Shown here in pieces: positions 52,093 through 61,355 of a DNA stretch of 64,000 nucleotides (position 1 is its first letter; each line of letters starts with the position of its first letter). The stretch spans positions 62,001 through 126,000 of the forward strand of contig NZ_RXYA01000001.1 of assembly GCF_008086595.1 (NCBI RefSeq), read 5' to 3'. Origin of the DNA: Acetobacterium paludosum. GTDB lineage: Bacteria; Bacillota; Clostridia; Eubacteriales; Eubacteriaceae. A program made the position numbers and the translations under genes. The notes beneath the pieces were generated by a model. The model saw only the letters and a program-made list of their open reading frames with translations. It searched no databases and was not told where the DNA came from.

Positions 52093-52785
52093 CTATTCTT
52101 TTCTTGGATCGATGTATTTTACAGCATCGTCAAATTGTCCATATTTACCAGAGGCTTTTTCCAAAGCTTCAGCAGGTTCAACGCCTTTATTGATGCTTTC
52201 CATCATTTTCCCAAGGTGAACGAAGGAGTAACCAATAATCTCATCATTCTTATTTAAGGCCAGTTTCTGGATGTAACCTTCAGCAATTTCAAGGTAGCGC
52301 GGTCCTTTGGCAAGAGTACCATAGGTGGTACCAACCTGACTTCTTAAGCCTTTGCCCAAATCTTCAAGACCGGCTCCAATTGGGAGGCCGCCTTCGGAGA
52401 ATGCCGTTTGGGTACGGCCATATACGATTTGCAGAAACAATTCCCGCATGGCGGTGTTGATTGCATCGCAAACAAGGTCTGTGTTAAGTGCTTCTAAAAT
52501 AGTTTTACCCGGCATGATTTCAGCGGCCATCGAAGCGGAATGAGTCATTCCCGAACAGCCGATTGTTTCAATCAGACATTCCTGGATAATGCCATCTTTT
52601 ACGTTGAGGGTTAACTTACAGGCACCTTGTTGAGGAGCACACCAGCCAATACCATGGGTTAAACCGGAGACATCGGTGACTTCTTTCGATTGAATCCACT
52701 TACCCTCCTCTGGGATTGGTGCAGAACCGTGGTTTGCATTATTGCCAACGGTACACATTCTTTTAATTTCTTGAGAATATTCCAT
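52093..52785 (-). CDS. NifU-like iron-sulfur scaffold-type protein (GGGtGRT partner)
   Basis: A 230-residue protein with a NifU_N-like domain: GWCAPQQGACKL, IIQECLIETIGCSGMTHSASM and MPGKTILEAL. Cysteines in CAPQQGAC and GCSG correspond to the cluster-binding region of IscU-like scaffolds, although the spacing differs from true IscU. The C-terminal 80 residues (KGPRYLEIAEGYIQKLALNK onward) are specific to this group. First gene of the two-gene operon. Confidence 0.8.
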   Translation of the reverse strand: MEYSQEIKRMCTVGNNANHGSAPIPEEGKWIQSKEVTDVSGLTHGIGWCAPQQGACKLTLNVKDGIIQECLIETIGCSGMTHSASMAAEIMPGKTILEALNTDLVCDAINTAMRELFLQIVYGRTQTAFSEGGLPIGAGLEDLGKGLRSQVGTTYGTLAKGPRYLEIAEGYIQKLALNKNDEIIGYSFVHLGKMMESINKGVEPAEALEKASGKYGQFDDAVKYIDPRKE

Positions 52786-52908
52786 TCATTAATCTCCCTT
52801 CAAAAAATTACTCGATTTATTATAAACATAGAATAACAAAAAAAACAGGTAAATTTTTGATATTTATGAAAATTAAAGAAAAATACCCGTATTGGACAAA
52901 AAGTTTAA

Positions 52909-52960
52909 TTGAAGATTGGGATGAATCGATGTAAAATAGATCATAAACCTAAAATAGGTT
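52909..52960 (+). promoter_or_regulatory. Candidate promoter and small palindrome before the DUF2284 gene
   Basis: TTGAAG (52909-52914), 17 bp and TAAAAT (52932-52937); AACCT-AAAAT-AGGTT (52946-52960) follows at the expected start of transcription and may be an operator. Confidence 0.45.
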
Positions 52961-53055
52961 AATTTTAGCTTGAAGTTATCGTAATGAATAATTAAATAAA
53001 ATGAACCAATGGAGATCAGACAATTGTCGGATCGACTAGGAAGGGATGGAAAAAA

Positions 53056-54462
53056 ATGGAATTAAAAAATAAACTGAGCTTTGGTGCTAAGCGGGTGGAA
53101 TATCTGATGGAAGAATATTTCGATCGTGAGAAAACCCTTGGCTATTGCAAGGAATGTCCCAATTTTTCTAAGTATTGGTCTTGTCCCACTTACACCTTTG
53201 ACGAAGCGATCTTTTTAAAACAGTTTAAATATATGCATATTATCGGAAGGCAGTTTGAAGTTCCCCGGGATGATATCCGGAATATCCGTGATCCCCAGGA
53301 GATTAATGATTACTGTACCGAAAAGTTGGAAGCCATAAAAGTGATGACCTGGAAAACGCTTTTAGAAATCGAGGACGAAGTGGAAGGTGCCTTAGGGCTT
53401 GTTTCCGGTAATTGTCCTATTTGTGAAATTCAAAAGATGCCTTGCGCCAGAAAATCGAATCAGCCCTGCCGAAATCCTAATCTGATGCGGTATTCATTAG
53501 AATCCTTGGGGTTCAACGTGGCGTCGCTGGTAAAATATGAGGTGGGGATGACTTTGGAGTGGCCGGCGAACTGCCGTTTGCCAAAAGTCCTGACGTCGGT
53601 TTCGGCTATTTTATGCAATGAAGAAATTCCCAAAGACGTGTTGAAAAAATATTTCCCGGATAAAAAGAAAAGCTGGGTCAAGAACAATTCAGTTCAGCCG
53701 GATGCGGATTTTTGTGTATCGGAAACCATTAAACCTTCGGAAACGATTCATGGCAGTATCGATGAGGTTCGGGCTAGCTCAAAAATTATTGATGATGAGA
53801 TTCCGGCCTACCGCCCACAAAAAAGTTGGGTTGGGTATAAAGCGGAACGGAATCCGGAAGATCCGCCGGCAAAAATGGGAGCGACCGTGACGGTTCAGGG
53901 CGAAGAACCCTCAGAGCCGGAAAAAACGTCTGAAGAACTGGCGGCGGAAGCGGTTTTTGAAGAAGACACTGCGCCCAACATTATTAAGGAAGAAAATAGT
54001 GTCGAAGAAGTCGCCCCGGAAGAACCTACTGAATCAAAACCAGCGCCGGAGATTGCAGAAGAAGATGAGTCAAATTATAAATGGCTGGGCTTTAAGGCGG
54101 ATCTGGATGATGATGAAATAGTCAAACGACCAATTCCGAAAATGAGCGAGTTGGTTTTTGAAGGGGAAGAAGAAACGGAACCCGAAGTTTCTGTTCCGGT
54201 CGCGGAAGATCCGGTACCAGCAGAAGAAGTAATCGAATCAATCCAGCCGATTGAAAATATCCCGGATATTGAAGAACTGGGGAGTGAAGAACTCGCTGAA
54301 GTTGCCGAAGCAATCAGCGAACCCTCGGAAAGCCTGGCGGATGTCAGTGAAGAAGAGGATGATTCAAAATACAAATGGCTCGGGTTCAAAGCGCCATTAG
54401 ACGATGAGGAAGGACCGGTTAAAACCAAGTCCACCTTATCAAAATTAAATATACCCGAATAA
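53056..54462 (+). CDS. DUF2284 metal-binding protein with acidic repeat tail
   Basis: 468 residues. The first 200 match DUF2284: LGYCKECPNFSKYWSCPTY at the start and SGNCPICEIQKMPCARK later, Cys clusters that probably hold a metal or Fe-S centre. The last 260 residues are Glu/Pro-rich, unusual for the family, and contain three spaced copies of a W-(L/V)-G-(F/Y)-KA unit: KSWVGYKAE, YKWLGFKADLDDDE and YKWLGFKAPLDDEE. The tail looks disordered with short binding motifs. AAGGGATGG precedes ATG. A terminator separates it from mtnP. Confidence 0.8.
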   Translation: MELKNKLSFGAKRVEYLMEEYFDREKTLGYCKECPNFSKYWSCPTYTFDEAIFLKQFKYMHIIGRQFEVPRDDIRNIRDPQEINDYCTEKLEAIKVMTWKTLLEIEDEVEGALGLVSGNCPICEIQKMPCARKSNQPCRNPNLMRYSLESLGFNVASLVKYEVGMTLEWPANCRLPKVLTSVSAILCNEEIPKDVLKKYFPDKKKSWVKNNSVQPDADFCVSETIKPSETIHGSIDEVRASSKIIDDEIPAYRPQKSWVGYKAERNPEDPPAKMGATVTVQGEEPSEPEKTSEELAAEAVFEEDTAPNIIKEENSVEEVAPEEPTESKPAPEIAEEDESNYKWLGFKADLDDDEIVKRPIPKMSELVFEGEEETEPEVSVPVAEDPVPAEEVIESIQPIENIPDIEELGSEELAEVAEAISEPSESLADVSEEEDDSKYKWLGFKAPLDDEEGPVKTKSTLSKLNIPE

Positions 54463-54479
54463 ATTAATAGTTTTAGTGC

Positions 54480-54503
54480 GAATGGGATCTTGTGATCCCA
54501 TTC
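54480..54503 (+). terminator. Terminator between the DUF2284 gene and mtnP
   Basis: GAATGGGATC-TTGT-GATCCCATTC followed by TGTTTTC. Confidence 0.75.
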
Positions 54504-54533
54504 TGTTTTCAAACAATTAGAAGGAGAGAAAGC

Positions 54534-55289
54534 ATGTATTATTCAGCAGATATTGGCGTTATTGGCGGGTCGGGTCTTTATGAATTAAGTAAAGATGTGA
54601 AAAAAATTGAAGTGGATACCCCTTACGGGAAACCATCAGATGATATAAGCCTTGTAAAAGCCGGAGCGAAAACCATCGCATTTTTACCGCGTCACGGCAA
54701 GGATCATACCCTCAATCCTTCAGAAATCAATTATCGGGCAAACATTTATGCATTGAAAAGCCTTGGAGTAAAAGCCATTATTTCGCCCTGCTGCGTGGGC
54801 AGCCTGAAATTTGAAATCAAGCCCGGAGATTTTGTCGTCACCGATCAGTTCATCAATCTGACCTCAGGTCGAAAAGATACATTTTTCGAAAAACCGAAGG
54901 TTAATCATCTTAGCTCGGCCCATCCCTATGACCAGAAACTGCGAGTTCTGGCAATGGAAACAGCTAAAGAATGCGGAATTACCGCCCACTTTGGGGGAAC
55001 CGTGGTGGTCATCAACGGCCCTCGCTTTTCAACGGTGGCGGAAGGCCGGATGTTCACCATAATGGGCGCCGATGTGGTCAACATGACCCAATATCCCGAA
55101 GGCTATCTTTGTCTGGAACAGGAAATTCCGGTGGTGAATATTGCCCTGGTAACCGATTATGATGCTGGGTTAGAAGACCATCCGGATATTAAGCCGGTAA
55201 CTAATGATGATGTGATCCAGGTTCTCAATGAAAATTCTGAAAAAGTGAAGACGCTGATCTTTAAGCTTGTCGAAAAATTAGAGGTATAG
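54534..55289 (+). CDS. mtnP: S-methyl-5'-thioadenosine phosphorylase
   Basis: A 251-residue purine phosphorylase that cleaves methylthioadenosine to adenine and methylthioribose-1-phosphate. Features are IGVIGGSGLYEL, PRHGKDHTLNPSEINYRAN (phosphate and nucleoside site), GTVVVINGPRFST and MTQYPEGYL with NIALVTDYD. ATG 54534 with AAGGAGAGA is chosen. It is followed after 2 bp by mtnA, the next pathway step. NMTQ and TDYD residues fit the MTA rather than the PNP branch. Confidence 0.92.
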   Translation: MYYSADIGVIGGSGLYELSKDVKKIEVDTPYGKPSDDISLVKAGAKTIAFLPRHGKDHTLNPSEINYRANIYALKSLGVKAIISPCCVGSLKFEIKPGDFVVTDQFINLTSGRKDTFFEKPKVNHLSSAHPYDQKLRVLAMETAKECGITAHFGGTVVVINGPRFSTVAEGRMFTIMGADVVNMTQYPEGYLCLEQEIPVVNIALVTDYDAGLEDHPDIKPVTNDDVIQVLNENSEKVKTLIFKLVEKLEV

Positions 55290-55291
55290 GG

Positions 55292-56329
55292 TTGAAACCG
55301 GTTTATTATGAAGAGGGAGTATTAAAACTCATCGATCAGACCAAGCTTCCCACCGAGCTGATTATTCGTTCCTATACCGATTATCGGGAGATTGCAAAAG
55401 CAATCGTGGTGATGATTGTACGGGGGGCACCAGCCATTGGCGTGACCGCAGGCTATGGTGTTTATTTTGGAGCTTTAGAATATGTAAATGAAACAAAAGA
55501 AGTTTTTTATGATAAAATGAAAGAAGTTTGTGCCTTGCTGGCTTCAACCCGTCCAACGGCCGTTAATTTATTTTGGGCGATTAAACGGATGGGATGCGTT
55601 CTGCAAACGAATAGTAATAAAGAATGTTCCCAGATTGTGGAACTTTTAAAAAAAGAAGCAGATGATATCTGCGCCGAAGATATCCAGATGTGCCGGGATA
55701 TGGGGAAATATGGGGCGGAACTCATTCATGCCGGGGATACCATCCTCACCCATTGCAATGCCGGGGCATTGGCTACCGCCGATTACGGGACGGCGCTGGG
55801 CGTGATCCGGGCGGCCCATGAAGCGGGCAAGAACATTTCGGTTTATGCCGACGAAACAAGACCGCTTTTACAGGGAGCCCGGCTGACGGCTTATGAGCTT
55901 CATGCGGAAGGAATTCCGGTCACGCTCATTACGGACAACATGGCCGGCTGGATGATGAAACAGGGGAAAATTGATGGCGTAATAGTTGGCGCGGACCGGA
56001 TTGCTGTCAACGGGGATGTGGCTAATAAAATCGGAACCTATTCGGTATCGGTTCTGGCTAAAGCCCATGGCATTCCCATGTATGTGGCGGCACCCACCTC
56101 AACCATTGATTTTGCAATGAAATCCGGGGATGAGATTGTGATCGAAGAACGGGATTGCCGAGAAATCAGTCATATCTGTGGGATTCAGGTGGCGCCAGAT
56201 GGTGTGGCGATGGAAAACCCGGCGTTTGATGTTACCCCGCATCAAAATGTGACGGCTATTATTACTGAAAAGGGTGTGGTGTATCCACCCTACGATATCA
56301 ATATTCCAAAGTTAAGTGGTGAAAAATGA
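55292..56329 (+). CDS. mtnA: Methylthioribose-1-phosphate isomerase
   Basis: A 345-residue aldose-ketose isomerase of the eIF2B-like family giving methylthioribulose-1-phosphate. VRGAPAIGVTAGYG, LTHCNAGALATADYGTALG, the catalytic VYADETRPLLQGARLTAYEL region and VGADRI-x-x-NGDVANKIGTY are all present. It starts at TTG with GAGGTATAGGG upstream. No kinase or later methionine-salvage enzyme is in the window. Its stop overlaps the next gene's start (ATGA). Confidence 0.93.
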   Translation: MKPVYYEEGVLKLIDQTKLPTELIIRSYTDYREIAKAIVVMIVRGAPAIGVTAGYGVYFGALEYVNETKEVFYDKMKEVCALLASTRPTAVNLFWAIKRMGCVLQTNSNKECSQIVELLKKEADDICAEDIQMCRDMGKYGAELIHAGDTILTHCNAGALATADYGTALGVIRAAHEAGKNISVYADETRPLLQGARLTAYELHAEGIPVTLITDNMAGWMMKQGKIDGVIVGADRIAVNGDVANKIGTYSVSVLAKAHGIPMYVAAPTSTIDFAMKSGDEIVIEERDCREISHICGIQVAPDGVAMENPAFDVTPHQNVTAIITEKGVVYPPYDINIPKLSGEK

Positions 56330-57063
56330 AAGTAAATATATTATTTCCTGTTCTTGATGAAGAACGACGACTGGAAAAAGGGATTTTAAAAACCCTGGTT
56401 TTCCTAAAGAAGAACAAATTGTTTGATTATCAATTAACCATTATTGATAACGGCTCAACTGATGCAACTGAAGAAATCAGCAAGCGCCTCTGTGAGACAC
56501 ACAAAGAGGTGCGCTATTTAAAAACGCCTGAAAAAGGTGTCGGTGTAGCCATTCGAACCGGAGTAGCGGACAACACCTGTGAAATTGTCGGGTATATGGA
56601 CATTGATTTGTCCACCAAAATCGATCATCTCAAAGAAGTGCAAGAGATTTTTGAAAACCAGCCCGAGGTGCAGATTATAAAGGGCTCCCGGCTGATGAAA
56701 GACTCCACCGTTGTCGGGCGAAAAGCGTCACGGGAATTTACCTCCCAGGGACTGAATACCCTGCTTCACATTGTTTTCAAGAATCATTTTACCGATGCAC
56801 TTTGCGGTTTCGATTTTTACCGAAAGGAAACCATCGAGCAACTAATCGCCGATTCCAGTCAGGATAATGGCTGGTTTTATACGGTCGAGCTATTGCTGCG
56901 GGCAGAACGACGAGGACTTGAAGTTCATGATATTCCGGTTATTTGGAAGGATGATTATGATACTAAAGTTAAAGTTATTAAAACTGTGGTATCCTATCTT
57001 AAACAAATTCATTTGATAAAATCAGAATTTATAAGGGAAGATCGGAAGACTTCCAAATCATGA
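56326..57063 (+). CDS. Glycosyltransferase family 2 (DPM1/GtrB-like)
   Basis: A 245-residue soluble GT-A enzyme: IDNGSTDAT, GYMDIDLSTK (metal-binding D-x-D), KGSRLM and DALCGFDFYR. This is the layout of polyprenyl-phosphate glycosyl/mannosyl transferases without the membrane tail. It overlaps mtnA by 4 bp at the start and the DegT gene by 4 bp at the end, so it is firmly inside one operon. The sugar donor is unknown. Confidence 0.88.
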   Translation: MKVNILFPVLDEERRLEKGILKTLVFLKKNKLFDYQLTIIDNGSTDATEEISKRLCETHKEVRYLKTPEKGVGVAIRTGVADNTCEIVGYMDIDLSTKIDHLKEVQEIFENQPEVQIIKGSRLMKDSTVVGRKASREFTSQGLNTLLHIVFKNHFTDALCGFDFYRKETIEQLIADSSQDNGWFYTVELLLRAERRGLEVHDIPVIWKDDYDTKVKVIKTVVSYLKQIHLIKSEFIREDRKTSKS

Positions 57064-58193
57064 CAGAAGTGGAGACAAAGATGAAGGTACCGGCAAATAA
57101 TCTATTAAGACACTATACTGAACACCAGGATGAGTACGAAGTGAAGGCTTTGGAAATACTCAGAAGCGGAAACTATGTTCTGGGTAATGAAGTGGAAACA
57201 TTTGAAAATAATTTTGCAAAATATATTGGCACAAACTACTGCGTAGGGCTGGGAAACGGTCTGGATGCGCTCTGGCTTTCTTTCCGTATTTTAGGCGTGG
57301 GTCCCGGGGATGAAGTCATCGTTCAGGGCAACACCTATATTGCCAGTGTGATGGGGATTACCATTAACGGAGCGACCCCAGTTTTTGTTGAACCGGATGA
57401 ATTTTATTCTATCGATGCCGACAAAATTGAAGAAAAAATAACCGCTAAGACCAAAGCCGTTTTAGTGGTGCATCTTTACGGAGAGTGCTGTGAAATGGAT
57501 AAAATTGTTGCGCTTACAAAAAAACACCGCCTTTATCTGGTGGAGGATTGTGCCCAAAGCCACGGCGCCACTTTTAAAGGGCAAACCACCGGTTCTTTTG
57601 GAGATATCGGCTGTTTTAGTTTTTATCCGTCTAAAAACCTGGGTGGTTTCGGAGATGGCGGCGCCATTACCACCAACAGCGAAGAGCTGAATAAAGCCTT
57701 TAGAATGTATCGTTTCTACGGCAGCGAAAAACGTTATTATAATAAAGTGGTTGGGACCAATTCGCGTTTGGATGAACTTCAGGCGGGTCTGCTCAATGTT
57801 AAATTGAACTATTTAGAGGCCTTAAACGAAGACCGACGTCGGGTTTGTAATAGCTACCTGGAGCACATCAAGAACCCGGTGATTCAACTGCCGAAACGAA
57901 GAAAAGATTCAGAAACCGTCTGGCATCAATTTGTCATTACCACCCCCTATCGGGATGAGTTCAAGGCCTACCTGGAGGAACAGGGAATCGGCAGCATCAT
58001 CCATTATCCCATTCCCCCCCATTTGTCCGAAGCCTATGCGTATTTGAAGATCGGGACGGGCAGCCTGCCGATAACCGAAAAGCTGGCTAATGAGGTGCTT
58101 TCGCTGCCGTTGTTTTATGGCATGACAAAAGCAGAAATGGATACCGTCATTCAGGCAATCAATGCCTTTGTCCCAAAGACCTTGGAGAAATAA
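57060..58193 (+). CDS. DegT/DnrJ/EryC1-family sugar aminotransferase
   Basis: A 377-residue PLP enzyme forming an amino-sugar from a keto-sugar nucleotide. YVLGNEVETFE, NTYIAS, VEDCAQSHGATFKG and the PLP-lysine segment SFYPSKNLGGFGDGGA (Lys about residue 190) are present. It is closest in pattern to FdtB/QdtB-like 3-amino-sugar transaminases. ATG 57060 overlaps the previous stop; ATG 57081 with GTGGAGAC is a good alternative. Confidence 0.92.
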   Translation: MTEVETKMKVPANNLLRHYTEHQDEYEVKALEILRSGNYVLGNEVETFENNFAKYIGTNYCVGLGNGLDALWLSFRILGVGPGDEVIVQGNTYIASVMGITINGATPVFVEPDEFYSIDADKIEEKITAKTKAVLVVHLYGECCEMDKIVALTKKHRLYLVEDCAQSHGATFKGQTTGSFGDIGCFSFYPSKNLGGFGDGGAITTNSEELNKAFRMYRFYGSEKRYYNKVVGTNSRLDELQAGLLNVKLNYLEALNEDRRRVCNSYLEHIKNPVIQLPKRRKDSETVWHQFVITTPYRDEFKAYLEEQGIGSIIHYPIPPHLSEAYAYLKIGTGSLPITEKLANEVLSLPLFYGMTKAEMDTVIQAINAFVPKTLEK

Positions 58194-58194
58194 G

Positions 58195-59319
58195 ATGACC
58201 TGGGACAAAATAATTATAGGCGCCGGTCTCTACGGTCTCTATGCGGCGAAAGCCTGCGGCGAGCGTGGCGAGCGGGTTTTGGTTTTGGAATGGGAAGAAG
58301 CGCCTTTTAAACGAGCCACCTATATTAATCAGGCTCGGGTACACATGGGCTACCACTATCCCCGATCCTATGCAACCGCCATTAAATCGGCTCACTATTT
58401 TAATCGTTTTGTCAAGGATTATGATTTTTGTATTCACAGTGAATTTGAGCAAGTTTATGCGACCAGTGACAGCTTCAGTTGGACTAATCGGGAACAATTC
58501 ACGCAATTTTGCGAGGCGGCTGAAATTCCCTGTGAAGAATTATATCCTGAAAAATATTTTAAAAAAGGTCTCTGTGATGGCGCTTTTGCAACCAGGGAAT
58601 ACACCTATGATGCCGGGATTCTGGGACAGTTTTTTATGGATTCGCTGGAAAAATGCAGCAACGTTGAAATAAAATATGGCGTCCGAATTAAGGAGATTGT
58701 TAAACAGAGCGATGTTTATGAAATCATGCTTGAAAATGGAGACGCTGTGCAAACCGGTTTTCTGCTTAATGCCACCTATGGCTCAACGAATCAGATATTA
58801 GCTATGGCAGGTTTTGAACCGTTTAAAATAAAGTATGAGCTTTGTGAAATTATTCTATGCAAACCCTTGAATAAGCTTTTGAATGTGGGGATTACGGTGA
58901 TGGATGGTCCGTTTTTTTCGATTATGCCCTTTGGAAAAACCGGACAGCATTCTTTAACAGCGGTAACCTTTACGCCCCATGTATCTTCCTTTGACAGTCT
59001 GCCGGTTTTCCATTGCCAGCAGCGAAGCGGCGGTTATTGCACCCCTCAACAACTGGGAAATTGCAATGATTGCCCAGCCAAACCGGAATCAGCCTGGCCA
59101 TATATGTCCAGTATGGCCAGAAAGTATTTAAGGGAAGATTACGGTTTTGCCTATACCGGGTCGCTGTTTTCCATGAAACCCATTCTCAAAGCTTCAGAGG
59201 TGGACGATTCCCGGCCGACGGTGATCCGAAAGGTCAGTGAAAAGCCAACCTTTGTTTCTGTTTTATCCGGGAAAATTAATACGGTTTATGATTTGGATGA
59301 GGTATTAAAAAATGATTGA
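58195..59319 (+). CDS. FAD-dependent oxidoreductase, DAO-like
   Basis: 374 residues from ATG 58195 (GGAG 9 bases before; 2 bp after the previous stop). The N-terminal dinucleotide fold is IIIGAGLYGLYAAKACGERG with an acidic end to strand 2 (VLVLEWEE). The rest follows the DAO/glycine-oxidase plan, with a Cys-rich insert (CQQRSGGYCTPQQLGNCNDC) near residue 290. The substrate is unknown. Being in an operon with sugar-modifying genes it may oxidise an amino-sugar or polyol. Confidence 0.78.
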   Translation: MTWDKIIIGAGLYGLYAAKACGERGERVLVLEWEEAPFKRATYINQARVHMGYHYPRSYATAIKSAHYFNRFVKDYDFCIHSEFEQVYATSDSFSWTNREQFTQFCEAAEIPCEELYPEKYFKKGLCDGAFATREYTYDAGILGQFFMDSLEKCSNVEIKYGVRIKEIVKQSDVYEIMLENGDAVQTGFLLNATYGSTNQILAMAGFEPFKIKYELCEIILCKPLNKLLNVGITVMDGPFFSIMPFGKTGQHSLTAVTFTPHVSSFDSLPVFHCQQRSGGYCTPQQLGNCNDCPAKPESAWPYMSSMARKYLREDYGFAYTGSLFSMKPILKASEVDDSRPTVIRKVSEKPTFVSVLSGKINTVYDLDEVLKND

Positions 59320-60280
59320 AACCCAAATGAATAATGTTGAGATAAACGATAAAGAAAAAAACTTCGTTTCGGCGGTCATCTATGTTTATAATGATGAAGA
59401 ACGGATTCAAGAATTTTTACTTAAGATTAATTCGGTCTTAAGTAAGAATTTTGAAAACTATCAAATTATTTGCGTGAACGACGCCTCCGACGATAAAAGC
59501 TTTGAGGTGATCAGAGCGGTTGCCAAAACCATTGCCGGAACGGTGATCAATGTGGTTAAAATGAGCTTTTATCAGGGCGTCGAGCTTTCAATGAATGCGG
59601 GAATCGATATTTCCATTGGCGACTTTGTTTTTGAATTTGATAATATGGTGATGGATTACGACCTCAATTTAATTATGGAAGTCTATTATCAATCCTTAAC
59701 CGGTTTTGATATTGTGAATGCGGCGCCCAAAAAATGCGAACGGAAAACGTCCCGCTTGTTCTATAAAGTATTTAATCGTTATTCCCATAGTCCCCATCCG
59801 CTGCGGACGGAAAATTTTCGGGTGCTGTCCCGAAGAGCGATTAATCGGGTGCATTCTATGAGCAAGACCATTCCTTACCGCAAGGCGGTTTACGCCAACT
59901 GCGGGTTGAAAATCGACACCATTGAGTATGACAATAATTTGTCCTGTACTAAAGCTTATAATAAGGAAACAAAACATCAACGGAAAGAAATGGCAGCGGA
60001 TTCTTTGATTTTATTTACAAATGTTGCCTATAAAATGTCTCTTTGGGCAGCTGTTTTTATGATGGCGGCGACCTTTGTCATTGGAATTTATACCTTGGTC
60101 AGCTACGTAACCGACCAGGTGATTTCCGGTTACACGTCGATGATGCTGGTGCTCGTATTCGGCTTCTTCGGGGTCTTTGCTATTTTTGCAGTGGTGATAA
60201 AATATTTATCGATGCTGATTGATCTGGTCTTCAGCAAACAGAAATACACCATCGAATCCGTTGAAACCATGAGTGAATAA
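59312..60280 (+). CDS. Glycosyltransferase family 2 with C-terminal membrane helices
   Basis: 322 residues. The GT-A domain has AVIYVYNDEERI, CVNDASDDKSF and FEFDNMVMDYD (the usual D-x-D reads FDN). Two membrane helices (LWAAVFMMAATFVIGIYTL, MMLVLVFGFFGVFAIFAVV) end it, as in polyprenyl-phosphate glycosyltransferases such as ArnC/GtrB. It overlaps the oxidoreductase gene by 8 bp. The altered metal motif is worth noting. Confidence 0.85.
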   Translation: MIETQMNNVEINDKEKNFVSAVIYVYNDEERIQEFLLKINSVLSKNFENYQIICVNDASDDKSFEVIRAVAKTIAGTVINVVKMSFYQGVELSMNAGIDISIGDFVFEFDNMVMDYDLNLIMEVYYQSLTGFDIVNAAPKKCERKTSRLFYKVFNRYSHSPHPLRTENFRVLSRRAINRVHSMSKTIPYRKAVYANCGLKIDTIEYDNNLSCTKAYNKETKHQRKEMAADSLILFTNVAYKMSLWAAVFMMAATFVIGIYTLVSYVTDQVISGYTSMMLVLVFGFFGVFAIFAVVIKYLSMLIDLVFSKQKYTIESVETMSE

Positions 60281-60310
60281 AGAAACAACCTTTTATGAAA
60301 CGGAGTAGTT

Positions 60311-61123
60311 ATGAAATATAGTATGTTTTCCTGGTTTGGTTATTTTATGAAATTTGAAGAACGAATTAAAATTATTGCCGATGCCGGTTTTGATGAAGCG
60401 ATGATTTCCTGGGAGGATGAATTTGAACCCTGGGCATTAAAAAAAGAAGCTTTTCCTGAGATTGTCAGAAGCAGCGGATTGGGGATCACGAATATTCATG
60501 CGCCTTTTATCGGTTACAATGACATTTGGGAAGCCACCCGGCTGGAAATACAACCGAAGCTCGAGGTGTTCAAGGATTATATTCGCGACTGCAAGCGCTT
60601 TGATATTCCGGCAATGGTGATGCATACCAATGATCTCGATGACTTCAAGCCGGATCTGGATAAGGGCAAAGCTTTTTTCTCTGAACTGGCAGACACGGCC
60701 GAGAAATATGGGGTGGATTTAGCTGTTGAAAATGTATCCCGGCAATATCTGTTGGATTATCTGCTGGGAGAAATTGATGCCCCTCATTTTGGCATGTGCT
60801 ACGACAGCTCTCATGATTTTCTGGAAACCGAAAACTCCGGCCGGATTCTAAAAAAATACAAATACCGGATTAAAGCCCTGCATTTATCCGATAATGATTT
60901 TCAGGAAGATCGCCATTGGATTCCCCGAGAGGGAAATATCCCGCTGGATGAAGTCATGCAGGAGCTTCTTTCGGTGCCGACGATTGAAACCATTTCCTAT
61001 GAAGTCATTGCCAATGAATTATGGCAGGAGCGGGAACCGATTGAGTTTGCCGGTACCGTGCTGAAAAGTTTAACCATTAATGAACAAAATGAATTAGCAA
61101 CAGCGGGCGTGACGCTGAAATAA
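60311..61123 (+). CDS. Sugar phosphate isomerase/epimerase-like TIM barrel
   Basis: 270 residues of the xylose isomerase-like AP_endonuc_2 family. NIHAPF, VMHTNDLDD, VENVS (Glu ligand), GMCYDSSHDF and KALHLSDND are the usual metal-ligand positions at barrel ends. AAACGGAG precedes ATG; the gene is 30 bp after the glycosyltransferase. It probably isomerises or epimerises the sugar used in this operon, or a degradation product. Confidence 0.85.
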   Translation: MKYSMFSWFGYFMKFEERIKIIADAGFDEAMISWEDEFEPWALKKEAFPEIVRSSGLGITNIHAPFIGYNDIWEATRLEIQPKLEVFKDYIRDCKRFDIPAMVMHTNDLDDFKPDLDKGKAFFSELADTAEKYGVDLAVENVSRQYLLDYLLGEIDAPHFGMCYDSSHDFLETENSGRILKKYKYRIKALHLSDNDFQEDRHWIPREGNIPLDEVMQELLSVPTIETISYEVIANELWQEREPIEFAGTVLKSLTINEQNELATAGVTLK

Positions 61124-61177
61124 TCAATTGAAATGTTGTCTGATTTATGATACACTGCGACTAATAAAATAGAGAAG

Positions 61178-61300
61178 TAATGAGGAAAGGGGTGAGACTC
61201 CCCTACAGCCCCCGCTACTGTAATTGTTGACAATATTCTTGTAAACCACTGTCGAAAGATGGGAAGGAAGAATGGCGAAGGAAGCAAAAGTCAGGACACT
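61178..61300 (+). promoter_or_regulatory. Cobalamin riboswitch
   Basis: The core contains GAGGAAAGGGGTGAGACTCC, the B12-box region AGCCCCCGCTACTGTAAT, CCACTG, GGGAAGGAAGAATGGCGA and GTCAGGACAC, in the order and spacing of the AdoCbl riboswitch. It lies 140 bp before the btuF start. Confidence 0.92.
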
Positions 61301-61355
61301 CATTGATCATTGAATTTCTTCGGTGGGAAGAACAATATTAAACTTTTTGTTTAGT

